From Capsicum annuum (taxonomy: Eukaryota; Streptophyta; Magnoliopsida; Solanales; Solanaceae): a DNA stretch of 64,000 bases. Below are positions 21,255 to 32,209 of the stretch, one piece after another. Both the position numbers and the translations under genes were made by a program. The stretch is from the NCBI RefSeq assembly GCF_002878395.1, contig NC_061115.1, forward strand, positions 59,234,357 to 59,298,356. Reading direction: 5' to 3'. The notes beneath the pieces were generated by a model. It did no database searches and was not told the origin of the DNA. It was given only the letters and a program-made list of their open reading frames with translations. The stretch's first letter is position 1; each line of letters starts with the position of its first letter.

Positions 21255-22285
21255 TTTGTACAAGATAGAGAGTAGAGAGGACGTATCATCCGCTGAAATC
21301 TTTCCTAACCTATACAAACCCAATGATAAAATCCCTAATAGTTTAGCTATCGACCCCGTGGAGCTATTAGGTCTGGGCCACTTTTTGTCCTATACCAATG
21401 TAAGTTTCGAATTTGGTCTTTTTTCTTAATAAAGGGTCCCTTTGTGGGTTGCCTTTGATTTAAAAAAAGACCTTGCGGAGCCCAGCGAGCATGGTCATGA
21501 TATTAAAGATAATAAAGGTGAAAATCAGAAAGGTAAAGTAAATTTTTTTGATTTGATAGAGCATGATAATTCACATCAGAAGGATGTTGAGGCTATGGAA
21601 TCAATTCCTTTTCGGAGGCCTACAATCATCAATGGTGTACATCGAGTAACACAGATAAAGGATGAAGATGCAGGATGAATAAATTGGAAAACCTGGAGTA
21701 TGCAGTCATTGGTAAATTTTCCTGTGGGTCGATTGATCTGGAAGATTTAAGAGTTCAAATACCAAAACAATGCAATGTTAAGGGTGATTGCAAAATTGGT
21801 TTACTACGAAATAGACACATATGGATGGGATTTAGCAACATGAATGACTTTGTAAACATTATGGATAAAAATGTGTATTATATCATTGCAAAGGATGGAT
21901 TAGCTTATCAAATGAGACCTTTTATCTGTGATGCAAAATTTAACCCAGATGAGGAAACTGCACAAGCCATGGCCTGGATTTTGTTCCCAAACTTACTATC
22001 TACCTTTTTTGTAAAGGAATCCATATTTTCGATTGTATCAGTTATGGGAAAGCCCATGCATCTTCACTTAGCTACTATTAACAAAACTCATCCTGGTTGT
22101 ATAAGGTGAAAGCTCAGGTGGATTCTTTAGCTAAGTTACCAGAGGCGGTTGAAAGAGAAGTGATTAATTACAATACAAAGGAAGCTAGAGCGGAGAGCAT
22201 CAAGATACAATATAATTTTATTCCTAAATATTATTTGACTTGCAAACTTCAAGGGTATAATAAAGTGGAGTTTAGAAGTTAATAT
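21255..22285 (+). pseudogene. LINE-2 ORF1 with DUF4283 domain
   Basis: Plus-strand ORF1 of a second LINE. The frame starts around 21,255 and the pieces at 21,442-21,678, 21,675-22,109 and 22,097-22,282 are consecutive parts of one protein separated by one stop and one frameshift. The DUF4283 core includes '[20 protein letters not shown]', 'RNRHIWMGF', '[20 protein letters not shown]' and '[18 protein letters not shown]'. The next piece continues with a 'KIQYNFIPKYYLTCKLQGYN' block, where the CCHC knuckle would normally follow; its second cysteine is gone. It is paralogous to the minus-strand copy at 20,488-21,240 and lies head-to-head with it. Confidence 0.88.
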
Positions 22286-23560
22286 CCTAAAGGTTGTGGA
22301 TAGCAACAAGGATGGAGTGCAGTCAGATAAAGAGCAGGAGCATCAAAGCTGGAGAAATTGACCAAAGGAGAGAATGGTTAGCAGGTGGAATCCCACCAAT
22401 AGGAGGTTCAGATGGAAAAAAGAGACTGGTATGAGTGAGGCTGAACCTGGTTCAACACCTATGGGGAATACACAACTTACTACATCAAATGGTTTTGATT
22501 TCTAGAGGACTGCAATGAAACAGTGGGGGTTGAAGAAGGCAAAAAGGGTGTAGCAAATGATAAAACAGCAGTTCCACAGCACACAATAGTTGATGCTAAC
22601 AAGAAAAAAAATACAATAGGAGATAAGGTGTAATGAAGCTGCATCTGTTTCCACAAATAAAAAAGTCAAAGATGTAAGTGTAGCATATGAAGGCAAAGAA
22701 TCCAAAGTACCTGAGAAAGCGAACAAGGAATAAATAGCATAAAAAATAAATGCAACAACAGTCACAACAGATACTGAGCACATCAATAACAATAAGCAAG
22801 TAGGTATCAATGTTAAAAGCCCACAGAAATTACAAGATGTGTGTCCATTCCATCAGATGCAACACTTCTTATAGTCATAACACCAGTTGAACAACCTAAA
22901 TAAAAAATGGGAAGTCAGTAGCACCAACAAAACTCAAGCTGTACAGGGTTGCCATTTGCATAGAAATATGATGCACAAAAAATAACTGAGTAGGGTGTGG
23001 AAGCTGAAAAGGTGCAAGAACTAAATTTGGTACAAGTTGCAAAAGAACAAGATTTATCACTAGCCAGTTATCAGACACCTCTATAGGTGGTGGATTTAGA
23101 CAAAAAGAAGGATAAAAATGCAGATATTAATGATCATGTGAGGGTTAGTTATTACCCAGAACCTTTCATAAAGTATTAAGATATTGCCCCAGTTTATTTC
23201 AATAAGAATGCAATAGCAACAATTCTAGTTTCCCAAGTAGGTTTACCATATAGTAATGAATCTCCAATGCAAGCCTTACCTGAGGTAGTTTCTGATCAGA
23301 TAAAGGAGCAGACTGAAAGCAACAGTAATCAAAAGGAGATTGAGGAACTAATAAAAGACAAAGAAAAGGGTAAGTATTAATAAAATTTGACAAAAGTACA
23401 GAGTGAGGCTGGTTTATCTCCTCGATTGCTGTCAAAAGTAAAGAAACAATAGCTTAAAGGTGATATAAACACAAATACAACTATGATGATTCCTATAAGA
23501 GGGGTGAAATTAGTTCATAAATGAATTATAAAGCATTAATATGAATATCAAGTCTGTTAG
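22286..23560 (+). pseudogene. LINE-2 ORF1 tail and inter-ORF linker
   Basis: Charged, low-complexity sequence (Lys, Glu, Asn, Gln, Asp and Val rich in the plus frames) with many stops. It lies between ORF1 and the endonuclease of the same LINE. Minus-strand ORFs here are hydrophobic shadows. Assignment is by position only. Confidence 0.6.
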
Positions 23561-25250
23561 AACTCAAAATAGATATCATAGAGTTTAGATGCTTGTCAGA
23601 CATCACAAATTCTTTCTAATTGCCTTAATGGAAGCCTTTCAAGAAGCTAGACAGATTCAAAAATACAAAAGAAGGATAGGCTTGCAATATGCAAACTACA
23701 ATCCAAATGGGAAAATCTGGGTCCCTATGTCGGATCATATTCATAGAGGGATTCTTTTTGATTCAAAACAACAAATTACTCATTATCTTAGTAGGATAGA
23801 AAAGTTATAATCATAACTTTGGTGTATGATAAATGTGATGCTCTAGAGAGGTTGGCTTTGTGGGAGGACATATATTCTGTAGGCCATAATATTAGTTTAT
23901 TATGGTTTGTTGGAGGGGATTTTAATATCATTTTGGGGCCAGAGGAGAAGATTGGTGGCTTACCATTTTATCCTTAGGATTATAAGGATTTTGCTTTCTG
24001 TGTAAATTCCTGTGTATTATTTGATATTAGTTTCATAGGTATCCCATTCACCCAGTGGAATGGGAGAGCAGATGAAGATTGTATTTTTGAAAGACCTGAT
24101 AGAATTTTCACTAATCAAGCCTTTTTGGATTTATTTGGAGGTGTTGATATACAACACTTAGCCAGGACTGACTTAGATCATGCTCCTTTACTGTTTTATT
24201 GTGGGGGTTAGACTCAACACTTCATCAGGCCTTTTAAATTCCTAAGGTGTTGGACTAAAATGATGATATTAAATATAATGTGAGGAGAAATTGGGTGGAA
24301 CTTGATTCTGTTGATGTATTTATTAGGCTAAAGCAAAGAAATAAAGAATACCAAACTGGCCTGGACTATTTAGAGCATGAATAGATCTAGAGATATTTTC
24401 AAGCAACTTGTCAACAGTGAGGAAATTGTTAGAATCAAAGAAGAGTTGTTTGAAGAACATCCCATAATAGCCAATATGGTACTGTTAGAAAATCTCAATC
24501 TGAACTTCTACAATACTTGCATTATGAGGAAGAGTTTTGGAGGCATAAAGCAGGGATTCAACGGTTCACTGAAGGGGATAGAAATACCAGGCTCTTTCAC
24601 AGCCTACTAAATGGTAGAAGGTAAAGGATTTCTTTAACTAGAATGCTTAAGCATGATGGATCCTAGATAGAAGGTGAAGAGAAATTTATAAAGGAAGCTA
24701 TTTCTTTCTATAGGAAGCAATTTGTAGGTGTTTCAGGTGATAGTGATCTTTCCCTATTAGATCTAATTCCTTCCATTATTGTTTATGCAAATAATGGTGC
24801 TCTTAATGTTTATACATCCGAGGAGGAAATAAAAATAGTGGTTTTCGAGTTTAATAGAGATAGTGCAAGTGGCCCTAATAGTGCTCTTAATGTCATTTTG
24901 ATTAGCACTATTGGGATATTATTGGGAGTGACATCGTTGATGTAGTGTATGCTTTCTTTAGTGGAAGCATACTGCCCAAGTCAATAACACATACTAACTA
25001 AGTATTATTGCCTAAGAAGGAGGTGATTCAGAGTTTCTCTGACTTAAGATCCATCATCTTAAATAGTTTTATTAATAAGATGATTTTTAGGGTATTACAT
25101 GATATATTGGAAGTCTTGTTACCCTAACTTATTTCTTAGAATCAGTCAGGATTTGTTAAGTGAAGGAGTATTACTGAAAATGTTCTGTTTTCTCAGGAGA
25201 TTAGTACTTACATTAGGAAGAGAGGAAAGCCTACAAATTCTATATTGAAA
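23561..25250 (+). pseudogene. LINE-2 ORF2: endonuclease and start of reverse transcriptase
   Basis: The ORF at 23,589-23,810 has 'HKFFLIALMEAFQEARQIQK' and 'YANYNPNGKIWV', the N-terminal part of the APE-type endonuclease. Further on come 'ALERLALWEDIY', the catalytic-box GGDFNI, 'FTQWNGRADEDCIFERPDRI' and 'DLDHAPLLFYC' (normally SDHAPL). After the endonuclease, 'NRSRDIFKQLVNSEE' and 'FGGIKQGFNGSLKGIEIPGS' match the connector, and near 25,190-25,250 'QEISTYIRKRGKPTN' is RT sequence just before the first catalytic aspartate. The frame breaks at 25,250, where the copia-like LTR begins, and resumes at 32,003. Several stops make the copy inactive. Confidence 0.87.
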
Positions 25251-25993
25251 TGTTGGGGGTTGCACTACACAATGAGGGATTGGGTCCCTCAAAGTCTATC
25301 ATAGGGAAGTCGTAATAAAATAACCAGGAATAAAAAAAAGTGCCAAAAGACTAAAAACACCAGATTTTAACATGGAAACTCCCATGCTTAAGGAAGGAAA
25401 AACTATGGCTTGCCCTCACAAGCACCAACAAAATCCACTATAATCAACCTCCTGTTTACAAACTCAATTTCAGCCAAACTCTAGGCATATTTCGCTTGTA
25501 ATAACTCTACTTCAAGCTCATCTTGACAACTCTGCCAAGGACCCTTTTAATTGATTAATTGTAATCAATATTCAACTTAGGCAACTCTACCTAAGCACTC
25601 TCTAATCAAAGTTGAAAGTTCATTACTCTTATAACATGAGTAATTTGTTTACAAATCAAGCCTCACTCAAGAACAATTTCCATTTAAGCACATGCATACA
25701 GCTAAGAACTTGAGCAGTTTTGAAATAGAGTTTTTGCTACCTCTCTTTATTCTTTAGATTTGTGCAAAAGCCATTTGATGAAGAATCATCTCTTTTCTTT
25801 TATAGATCAGTGATGAATAGGGCTGAAATATGATTGGACCAGGTGTCCTCAGCAGTACCAGCTGCACCTGCAAAGTTTGTTACACAAGAGTACAAAATTG
25901 TGCAGACACGTATGCCAGCTGTACTATATCCATGAACATCCAGGGACTTGGTCCCTTGAAGTTAGCTGCTCATAATCAAAACTACATATAGCA
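25251..25993 (-). repeat. 3' LTR of the copia-like element
   Basis: This 743-bp LTR is about 85% alike to its partner at 31,255-32,002 by eye, an old insertion. Both LTRs contain GGGACC..GGTCCC palindromes near each end, here degenerate near 25,278-25,290 and 25,943-25,955. The polypurine tract at 25,994-26,006 (complement) adjoins it. Confidence 0.9.
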
Positions 25994-26564
25994 ATTCCCC
26001 CCTTTTGGATTATGACAAACAAACCATAAAGCTTTGAGTATCAATAAACATTCATCACATTTAATCAGTGTAATTACCATTATTGATAATGAATGTTCCC
26101 GCTATCATCATGTTTCCACCATCATGCAACACAGGGTCCAGGTCCCTTATTGTCAGCTGCATTAAAAACTCCGAGCACATTTGCTTCCCTCTTCATTATG
26201 CAACCGTACTTCCCTCTATTAGCATCCACTATATAAGCACATACATACCTGGTCCCTTACCTTACACATGAAGTCAGTATTCCCTCTTTTGTCATCATTA
26301 AAAAGGATTTACAGTAAACCAAGAGTAAAGATAAGTATAGGCTCATTAACTCACGTCCACTGGGGCAACACTAACATGAAGAACAACTTTAAAATAAAGG
26401 ATACAAAGGAGGTACACAAGCAAAATTCATTCATTTTCAAAATGAAGTCAGTACCAGTACAATCATACCAAAATAATACATAAAATAACTATATTCAAGA
26501 GCTATCACAAAAACAAAAATATGAAACTGACACAGGATTGATTAGATGATAAGGATAACAAGGC

Positions 26565-28400
26565 TTAGGTAGAGTGAGGTTTAGGGGAAAGGGACTTAAG
26601 CATTATCTCTATTCTTGTATTTTCAGCATCGTGGGCATCCAACAACTGTTTGGAGAGATCCTTCACTTCAGCATTCAGTTCTTGAACTTTACCATTCAGT
26701 TCTGCCATTTTTTCCCAGAGTTTTACAATTTCAACTACAAGTTCATCAATGGGACCTGGTCCCTCAGAAGACAACTTTTAATTCTGCAACTTCAGGTGCA
26801 TTATTTCAGCATCTTTGGCAGCCAACTTGATCCTTAGCTCTATTTTCTTTCCCAACTTTCTTGAACAGCTAACAACTTAGATACTTAAGACATAGATCCA
26901 GCTTTGCCTTCAACACATTCATTCTCTACTAGAGTTGTCATACTGAACATCTGCTTGGCTGTTCCAGGTGTTCCCTTAGTTCCATCCACACAATAATGTT
27001 CAAAATTTTTTCGAGAGATATCTATATGGCATTCCATGTTTTTCTTTCTTTTCATAAAATACTTTATCCATATGCTCTATCATTAGAGCAAGAAGACTTA
27101 TCAATTCAAACTTGCTCAAGCTTTTAGTAAAAAATAGGTCAACACCAGAGGCAATTGTTCTTCCTTCAAATCTTGGCAGGAAGACCTCGTTGATGAACTT
27201 AAATACCAGATGATACTCTATTTTTAGAAATTTCTTTTTCACTGCAGCTGTTGATGTCACCTTTGATGCCTCTATCATGAATTTAGTAATAGACTGTTGA
27301 TTTACCACAGTTCTTACCCCTACAATAGGTACATCTATGATTCTTCCTAGTATTTTATCATCCATCTTAAGAAACTTTCCCTGCACCTGTATAGTCAAAC
27401 TCAAACCATCATCTGAGAATTCCATGGAGTAATAAAATTCCCTTACCTCATTTTAAAAAACTATTGGTGTTGTTCCTTCAAATAGATGTTGGCATCCTTG
27501 ATGCCTGGCATATTCTATCAACTCCACCATCCCAAGCTTCTCACAAATTCTAGGATGAAAAACTCTTCTTGACAAAACTTTATGTGTTCTCAAGTTTCCA
27601 ATCCTTCCTTCTCTAGACACATCTTTCTTTTCCTATTCCTTTTTATTTCTTTTGGGCTCACTACTTGGCCTTTTTTCAACAGTTTTTCCTTTCTTGGGAC
27701 CAAGTCCTTCAGAATCTTTTCTTTTCTTGATAGCTATATGTTTTTACCTTATTCCAGCAGAGCTACAAAGTTTTGACACGGAAGACTAGGTTTTCTCAGT
27801 TGTAAGAACATCCTTTCTTTATTCTTTAATAGAAATAACATCCCCTGAATCCAATTTCTCTCCTCTATCAACCTCCATAACTTCAGTATTTTCATTCTCT
27901 TTTAATAAAACACTCATTTTCTCTATTTTCCCTTAGTTTCTTCACTGTCTATCTCAGAGCCAATTCATCGCCATACTCTTTATTTTCATTATTTGGAGGT
28001 AAAAATATATCTTTTCCCCTATTTACTTCATCATTATTGCCAACTTCCTATTTTACTCTGTTAACTAAGCTTTCTTTGGTATTATATGCAAGCAGGAGTA
28101 AGTTCTCAGTTACCCATTTCTCAGTAGAGGAAAGATCAGCCCTCTTCACTTGAATTCCTTTACCAAATAACTGAGCAAAAATAGTGATTAAATTTGAGGG
28201 TATAGGAGAATCTGGTGCTTTTTTTGTTTAAGAGAATTCATCTTTTTTGAATTTTTCAGATGACACAGAAAATTGGGAGTTTTCAGGTTGAGACTTTTCT
28301 TGTTCAATTGTTGACCTAAACCCTTGGTTTGAATTTATATCATGATTTGCTGAGCATAAACTTCCAAATTTGAGGAGGGTTCAATAGAGACTAACGTGAT
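26565..28400 (-). pseudogene. Transposase_32-type ORF in the copia-like element
   Basis: The minus-strand ORF at 27,000-27,425 contains 'GRIIDVPIVGVRTVVNQ', 'VKKKFLKIEYHLVFKFINEV', 'SGVDLFFTKSLSKFE' and 'LLALMIEHMDKVFYEKKEKH', the wording of the 'putative plant transposon protein' domain (Transposase_32). Upstream, to about 28,400, runs a Lys/Glu/Ser-rich N-terminal region in broken frames, including 'FAQLFGKGIQVKRADLSS'. Downstream a coiled-coil-like tail is visible at 26,565-26,774, with Leu/Glu/Lys heptads around 'LNGKVQELNAEVKDLSKQL'. Despite its name the family has no demonstrated transposase chemistry that I know of. The ORF lies where pol is normally found. Numerous stops show it is not translatable today. 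Confidence 0.75.
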
Positions 28401-29769
28401 TGTGGGTTTTGAATTTTGTAAGGATGATTCAGTTAAAGGAGTTGACTCAGGTTGTTGGAGACTTGAAGACTCATGGTATTAAGTTTGATTGTCAAAAAAT
28501 AATCTACTTTAGGGTTTTTAGCTTAGTTCGAGGAAATAGTAATATCATCCATTTGATTTTGAAAAGGAGAGATGAATCAATTTAGTTTAGGGATGACTGT
28601 TGATTTAGAAAGATGAATTAGATTAGTTGAAAACTGCTGACAAGAAGGTTTGATTTAGCAATTTTAAGGGTGACCAATACCATTAAAAGTTATTTCTTTT
28701 GAACTGACATGTATGAACCTAATAAGTGCAACTCTTCAATTTGTAAAAGAATTGATGACTTAGAAAAGATAAAAATAGATGGCTTTTTAGACAACATTTT
28801 GTGATTACTTAAGCATCTTGCAGGTACTAACCTGATAGATGGGACCAGGTCCCTTTCCCTTTGACTGAATTCTGTATATGTGTTTGCTTTAATTGTTCTC
28901 CTCCAAAAGCTGTTCCCATGTGTGTATACTTACAATGGTATGGAGCTGAGTTAGATTAACATGCACCTATATTATCATGGATACCTGTCTCTTGAACATA
29001 GACAAATTTAAGAAGAGACCCTGATTCATATGATAAGTCAGCTTGTCTTGATCAATTCATGCTTTAGCCTCTGGACATTTTTTTAGTCTTAAATCTTTCA
29101 CCCATATTCTGTTAGGGACCAGGTCTTTTGAAATCAACTATTTCAGAAGTCTTGAGAGAGAGACTGTATTTAGATATTTAGAAATTAAACTTTTAACACT
29201 ACTTTTTAATAAGCATTTTTGACTGCAGTCCCCTTTTTCAAACCTGGATGTATGATCAATTTTTGGATTTAGGAAACCATTTGAGTTTGAGTTCCTAGTG
29301 AAAATACAATGGCATGATTAAAACTTTTGTGGCCCATCTAGGTAGAGTATTCTTCCTTACCATTTTCGGTGACTTGAACCCCTTATGCTGTGTATTATCC
29401 TGTTGATCATATCTAAAATCATTTAGACTAGCTCTTTTTCAACCCTGACAACTTTTCTTAGTGTTCACTTTCTTTCCATAATAAGTACACATCGGATTGA
29501 AAGCCTTGTTTCTAGCACTATTAACAGTATTTCCTTGCCACTCAGTAGGTTGGAATTCTCTTTGATAGCCTAGTCATTTGCCATCATTAACACTCTGACT
29601 AATTATATTAGAGAGGATCTGTGAAAAAGCAGTCTATTTAAGATATTTATTCAACTTTTCTCTTAAGTAGACCAGGTCCCTCCTTAAATCTTTATTCTTG
29701 TGGAGTCCTGACATAAGATGTTCTTGAGAACCCCTCATCCTTTCCTCAATATCAATTTGAAGCCTTGAG

Positions 29770-31197
29770 GATTATTTCTTCCCCTTTTTATCTACTTTAT
29801 TTACTTTCTTCAAATTGCTTATCAAACCCAGGTTATCATATTTTATGTTAGTGAACAAATTTTCAGTTTCAGAAATATGGAGAGTTAAAGAAATCAACTT
29901 ATGCTCTGGATTCTCTACTTTTTCTTCTAAGGCATTCCTCTCAATAGTTAGTTCACACACAAAATCTATTAACACACTTGGAAGTATTTTTTTCTTTTTA
30001 GCTGTGTAATTATCTAGATTCTCCTTAATATCAGAAAAAGTTACCTCTTTTTTTTTTTCATTTTCTGAGTTGGCCATAAAGGAATATCGAAAATCATAGA
30101 TAACAGGATTATCTTTCTCAACTAGCATAGAAATATCTCTAGACTTCTCATCTTCATTAGATTCACTAGAAGAATCTCCCTATATTGCCAGTGCTTGCTT
30201 TACTGCATAATCAGCTGCAATTTTCCTTCTTGATTTTTCAGGAACTTGGTCCCTGTGTTTTCCTTTGTCACCTGCATGCTTTAGGTAATCCTGGTAATCC
30301 ATCTTGTGTATTAGACAGTCTTTAATAAAATGCTCTGGACTTTTAAATTTGTGACACACTTTAACATTGCTTCCCCTTTTACTGCTACTTTCTTTTCTTT
30401 GGAACTGACCACTCTTCTTCATGGCTCTAACAATTCTATTTGCAAAATAAGAAACAACAATATCTTCTTCACTTGCATCATATTTTGAATCCTTCAATGC
30501 CAAAGATTTTTATCTTTTTACTTCCTTCTTCTCTAGCTCTTGATGCTTTTTGAGCTCATGGGTTTTCAGATTTTCTATCAGTTAATCCATAGTGAGGGTC
30601 TTTAAGTTTCTAGATTCAGTTATGGATCCACTTTACTTTCCCAAGACTTAGAAAGAACACCAAGAATCTTCCTCACTTGCTTATACACTAGAATCACCTC
30701 TCCTAAGCAATGAAGATCATTTATAATTGAAGTGATTCTTGTATGCATTTCTTGGATAGTTTCTCCTTCTTCCACAGAGAAGGTTTCATACTGAGTAGTC
30801 AATATTTCTACTTTTGAATCCTTTATATCGGTGGTACCTTCATGAGTAGTCCTGAAGCAATCCTAGATTTCTTTAACACTTTCACAAGCTGAGATCTTGT
30901 TGTATACATCAAAACCTATACCACAAAGCAACAGTTTCTTGGCCTTATAGTTTTTAATCTTCTTTCTATATTTATCATTGAACTCCCTCCTTCTTTTGAT
31001 AACAATTCTTTTTACTTTTCTATCCTTGAATTCTCTAATATGGCATAAGGATCCTTAAGAATAATGTCCATCAGTTCACTATCCTCAGCCATAATAAAGT
31101 CAAATATCCAGGTTTTCCACCACCCATAATACTACCCAATGAATCTTGGTGGTCTGGTGATAGATTGCCCTTCTTCTAGATTAGGTTGAGCATCCAT
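29770..31197 (-). pseudogene. Copia-type gag polyprotein
   Basis: The start codon is taken at 31,197, where the minus frame reads MDAQPNLEEG and then 'PPRFIGQYYGWWKT', a typical copia gag opening. The ORF at 30,620-30,802 is the UBN2 gag core ('YETFSVEEGETIQEMHTRI'). The ORF at 30,180-30,503 ends gag with a damaged CCHC knuckle, CHKFKSPEHFIKDC, in which the second Cys is Phe. The ORF at 29,772-30,128 is a coiled-coil extension. Near 29,460-29,500 a second knuckle-like CTYYGKKVNTKKSC is visible. Gag would form the virus-like particle that packages element RNA. Frames are interrupted by stops. Confidence 0.82.
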
Positions 31198-31254
31198 GAT
31201 AACCAAGACGCTCTAGGAGTAAACCTTTTAGAGTGAACTCGCTCTAATACTAAT

Positions 31255-32002
31255 TGTTGAAACCCTAAAGGTTGCACAACACAGTGAGGGACCAGGTCCC
31301 TCAAAGTCTATCATAGGCAAATCACAGTAAAAAACCAGGAATCAAAAGACAGTGCAGGAAGAGGAAAAACACAAGATTTTAATGTAGAAACCTGCTTGCT
31401 CAATGAAGGAAAACCTATGGCTTTCCCTAACAAGCACTAACAAAATCTACTAGAATCAACCTCCTGATTACATACTCGATTTTATCCTAACTCTAGGCTC
31501 CTTTTGCTTGTAATAACTCTACTACAAGCTCATCTTGAAAAATATTCCAAGGAACCTCTACACTGATTAACTCTAATCAGTATCAAACTTAGGAAACTCT
31601 ACTTAAGCACTCTAATCAAAGAGAAAATTTCATTACTCTTATAACATGAGTAATTTGTTTACAATCAAGCCTCATTTAAGAAAAATATCTATTTAAGCAC
31701 ACATATACAACTAAGAACTTGAGTAGTATTGAAATTGAGATTTTGTTGCCTCTCTTCATTCATTAGATTTATGCAAAAACCATTTGATGAAGATGCATCT
31801 TTTTTCTTTGATAGATCAGTGATGATTAAGGTTGAAATATGATTGGATCAGGTGTCCTCAGTGGTACCAGCTGCACCTGCAAATTTTGTTACACAAGAGG
31901 ACAAAACTATGTAGGCACGCGTGCCAACTGTATTGTATCCATGAACATCCAGGGACCTGGTCCCTTGAAGTTAGCTACTCATCATCAAAACTATATCTAG
32001 CA
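31255..32002 (-). repeat. 5' LTR of the copia-like element
   Basis: This 748-bp LTR starts TGTTGAAACC and ends TATCTAGCA. It carries two perfect 13-bp palindromes, GGGACCAGGTCCC (31,288-31,300) and GGGACCTGGTCCC (31,952-31,964). The PBS lies just left of it on the plus strand, as expected for a minus-strand element. Confidence 0.9.
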
Positions 32003-32209
32003 TGCTAAGATCAAGCTTGATATGGATAAGACTTATTATAGGGTAGACTATAATTTTTTAATTAAAGTATTGGAAAAATAGGTTTTGATTACTTGATGGT
32101 GGATATGATTTGGAGACTAGTTACTAACAACTGGCATTCAATGCTTATTAATGGTCAAGCTTATGATTTGTTCTACTTTTCCAGAGGAGTAAAGTAAGGG
32201 GATCCTTTA
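32003..32209 (+). pseudogene. LINE-2 reverse transcriptase, continuation
   Basis: The plus frame reads 'KIKLDMDKTYYRVDYNFLIK', the first catalytic RT box (family consensus KLDMxKAYDRV), then 'MIWRLVTNNWHSMLINGQAY' and a 'SRGVK-GDP' block that precedes the YADD region. It directly continues the LINE-2 frame broken at 25,250, which confirms that the copia-like element inserted between the two. Sequence is lost at 32,210, where another LTR begins; the YADD box is not present in this copy. Confidence 0.87.

Larger units (their letters stand above)
25251..32002 (-). mobile_element. Copia-like LTR element with gag, no pol, and a Transposase_32 ORF
   Basis: Direct LTRs lie at 25,251-25,993 and 31,255-32,002, both starting TGTTG and ending TAGCA. 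On the minus strand a PBS-like TATTAGAGC (complement within 31,239-31,254, related to the initiator-Met type TGGTATCAGAGC) follows the 5' LTR, and a polypurine tract AAAAGGGGGGAAT (complement of 25,994-26,006) precedes the 3' LTR. The interior has a copia-type gag and a second ORF of the Transposase_32 ('putative plant transposon protein') family. No protease, integrase, RT or RNase H motif was recognised, so the element looks non-autonomous. The flanking 5-mers TGAAA and TGCTA match at only 3 of 5 positions, so the TSD has decayed. LINE-2 RT sequence continues on both sides. Confidence 0.85.

Noticed and set aside
22502..22810. Hydrophobic minus-strand ORF resembling a membrane protein
   Set aside because: It is antisense to the A-rich LINE-2 ORF1 tail, which gives Phe/Leu/Cys-rich shadows.
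25251..25993. Left and right 5-mers TGAAA/TGCTA as a target duplication of the copia-like element
   Set aside because: Only 3 of 5 positions match; without an outgroup this cannot be called a duplication.
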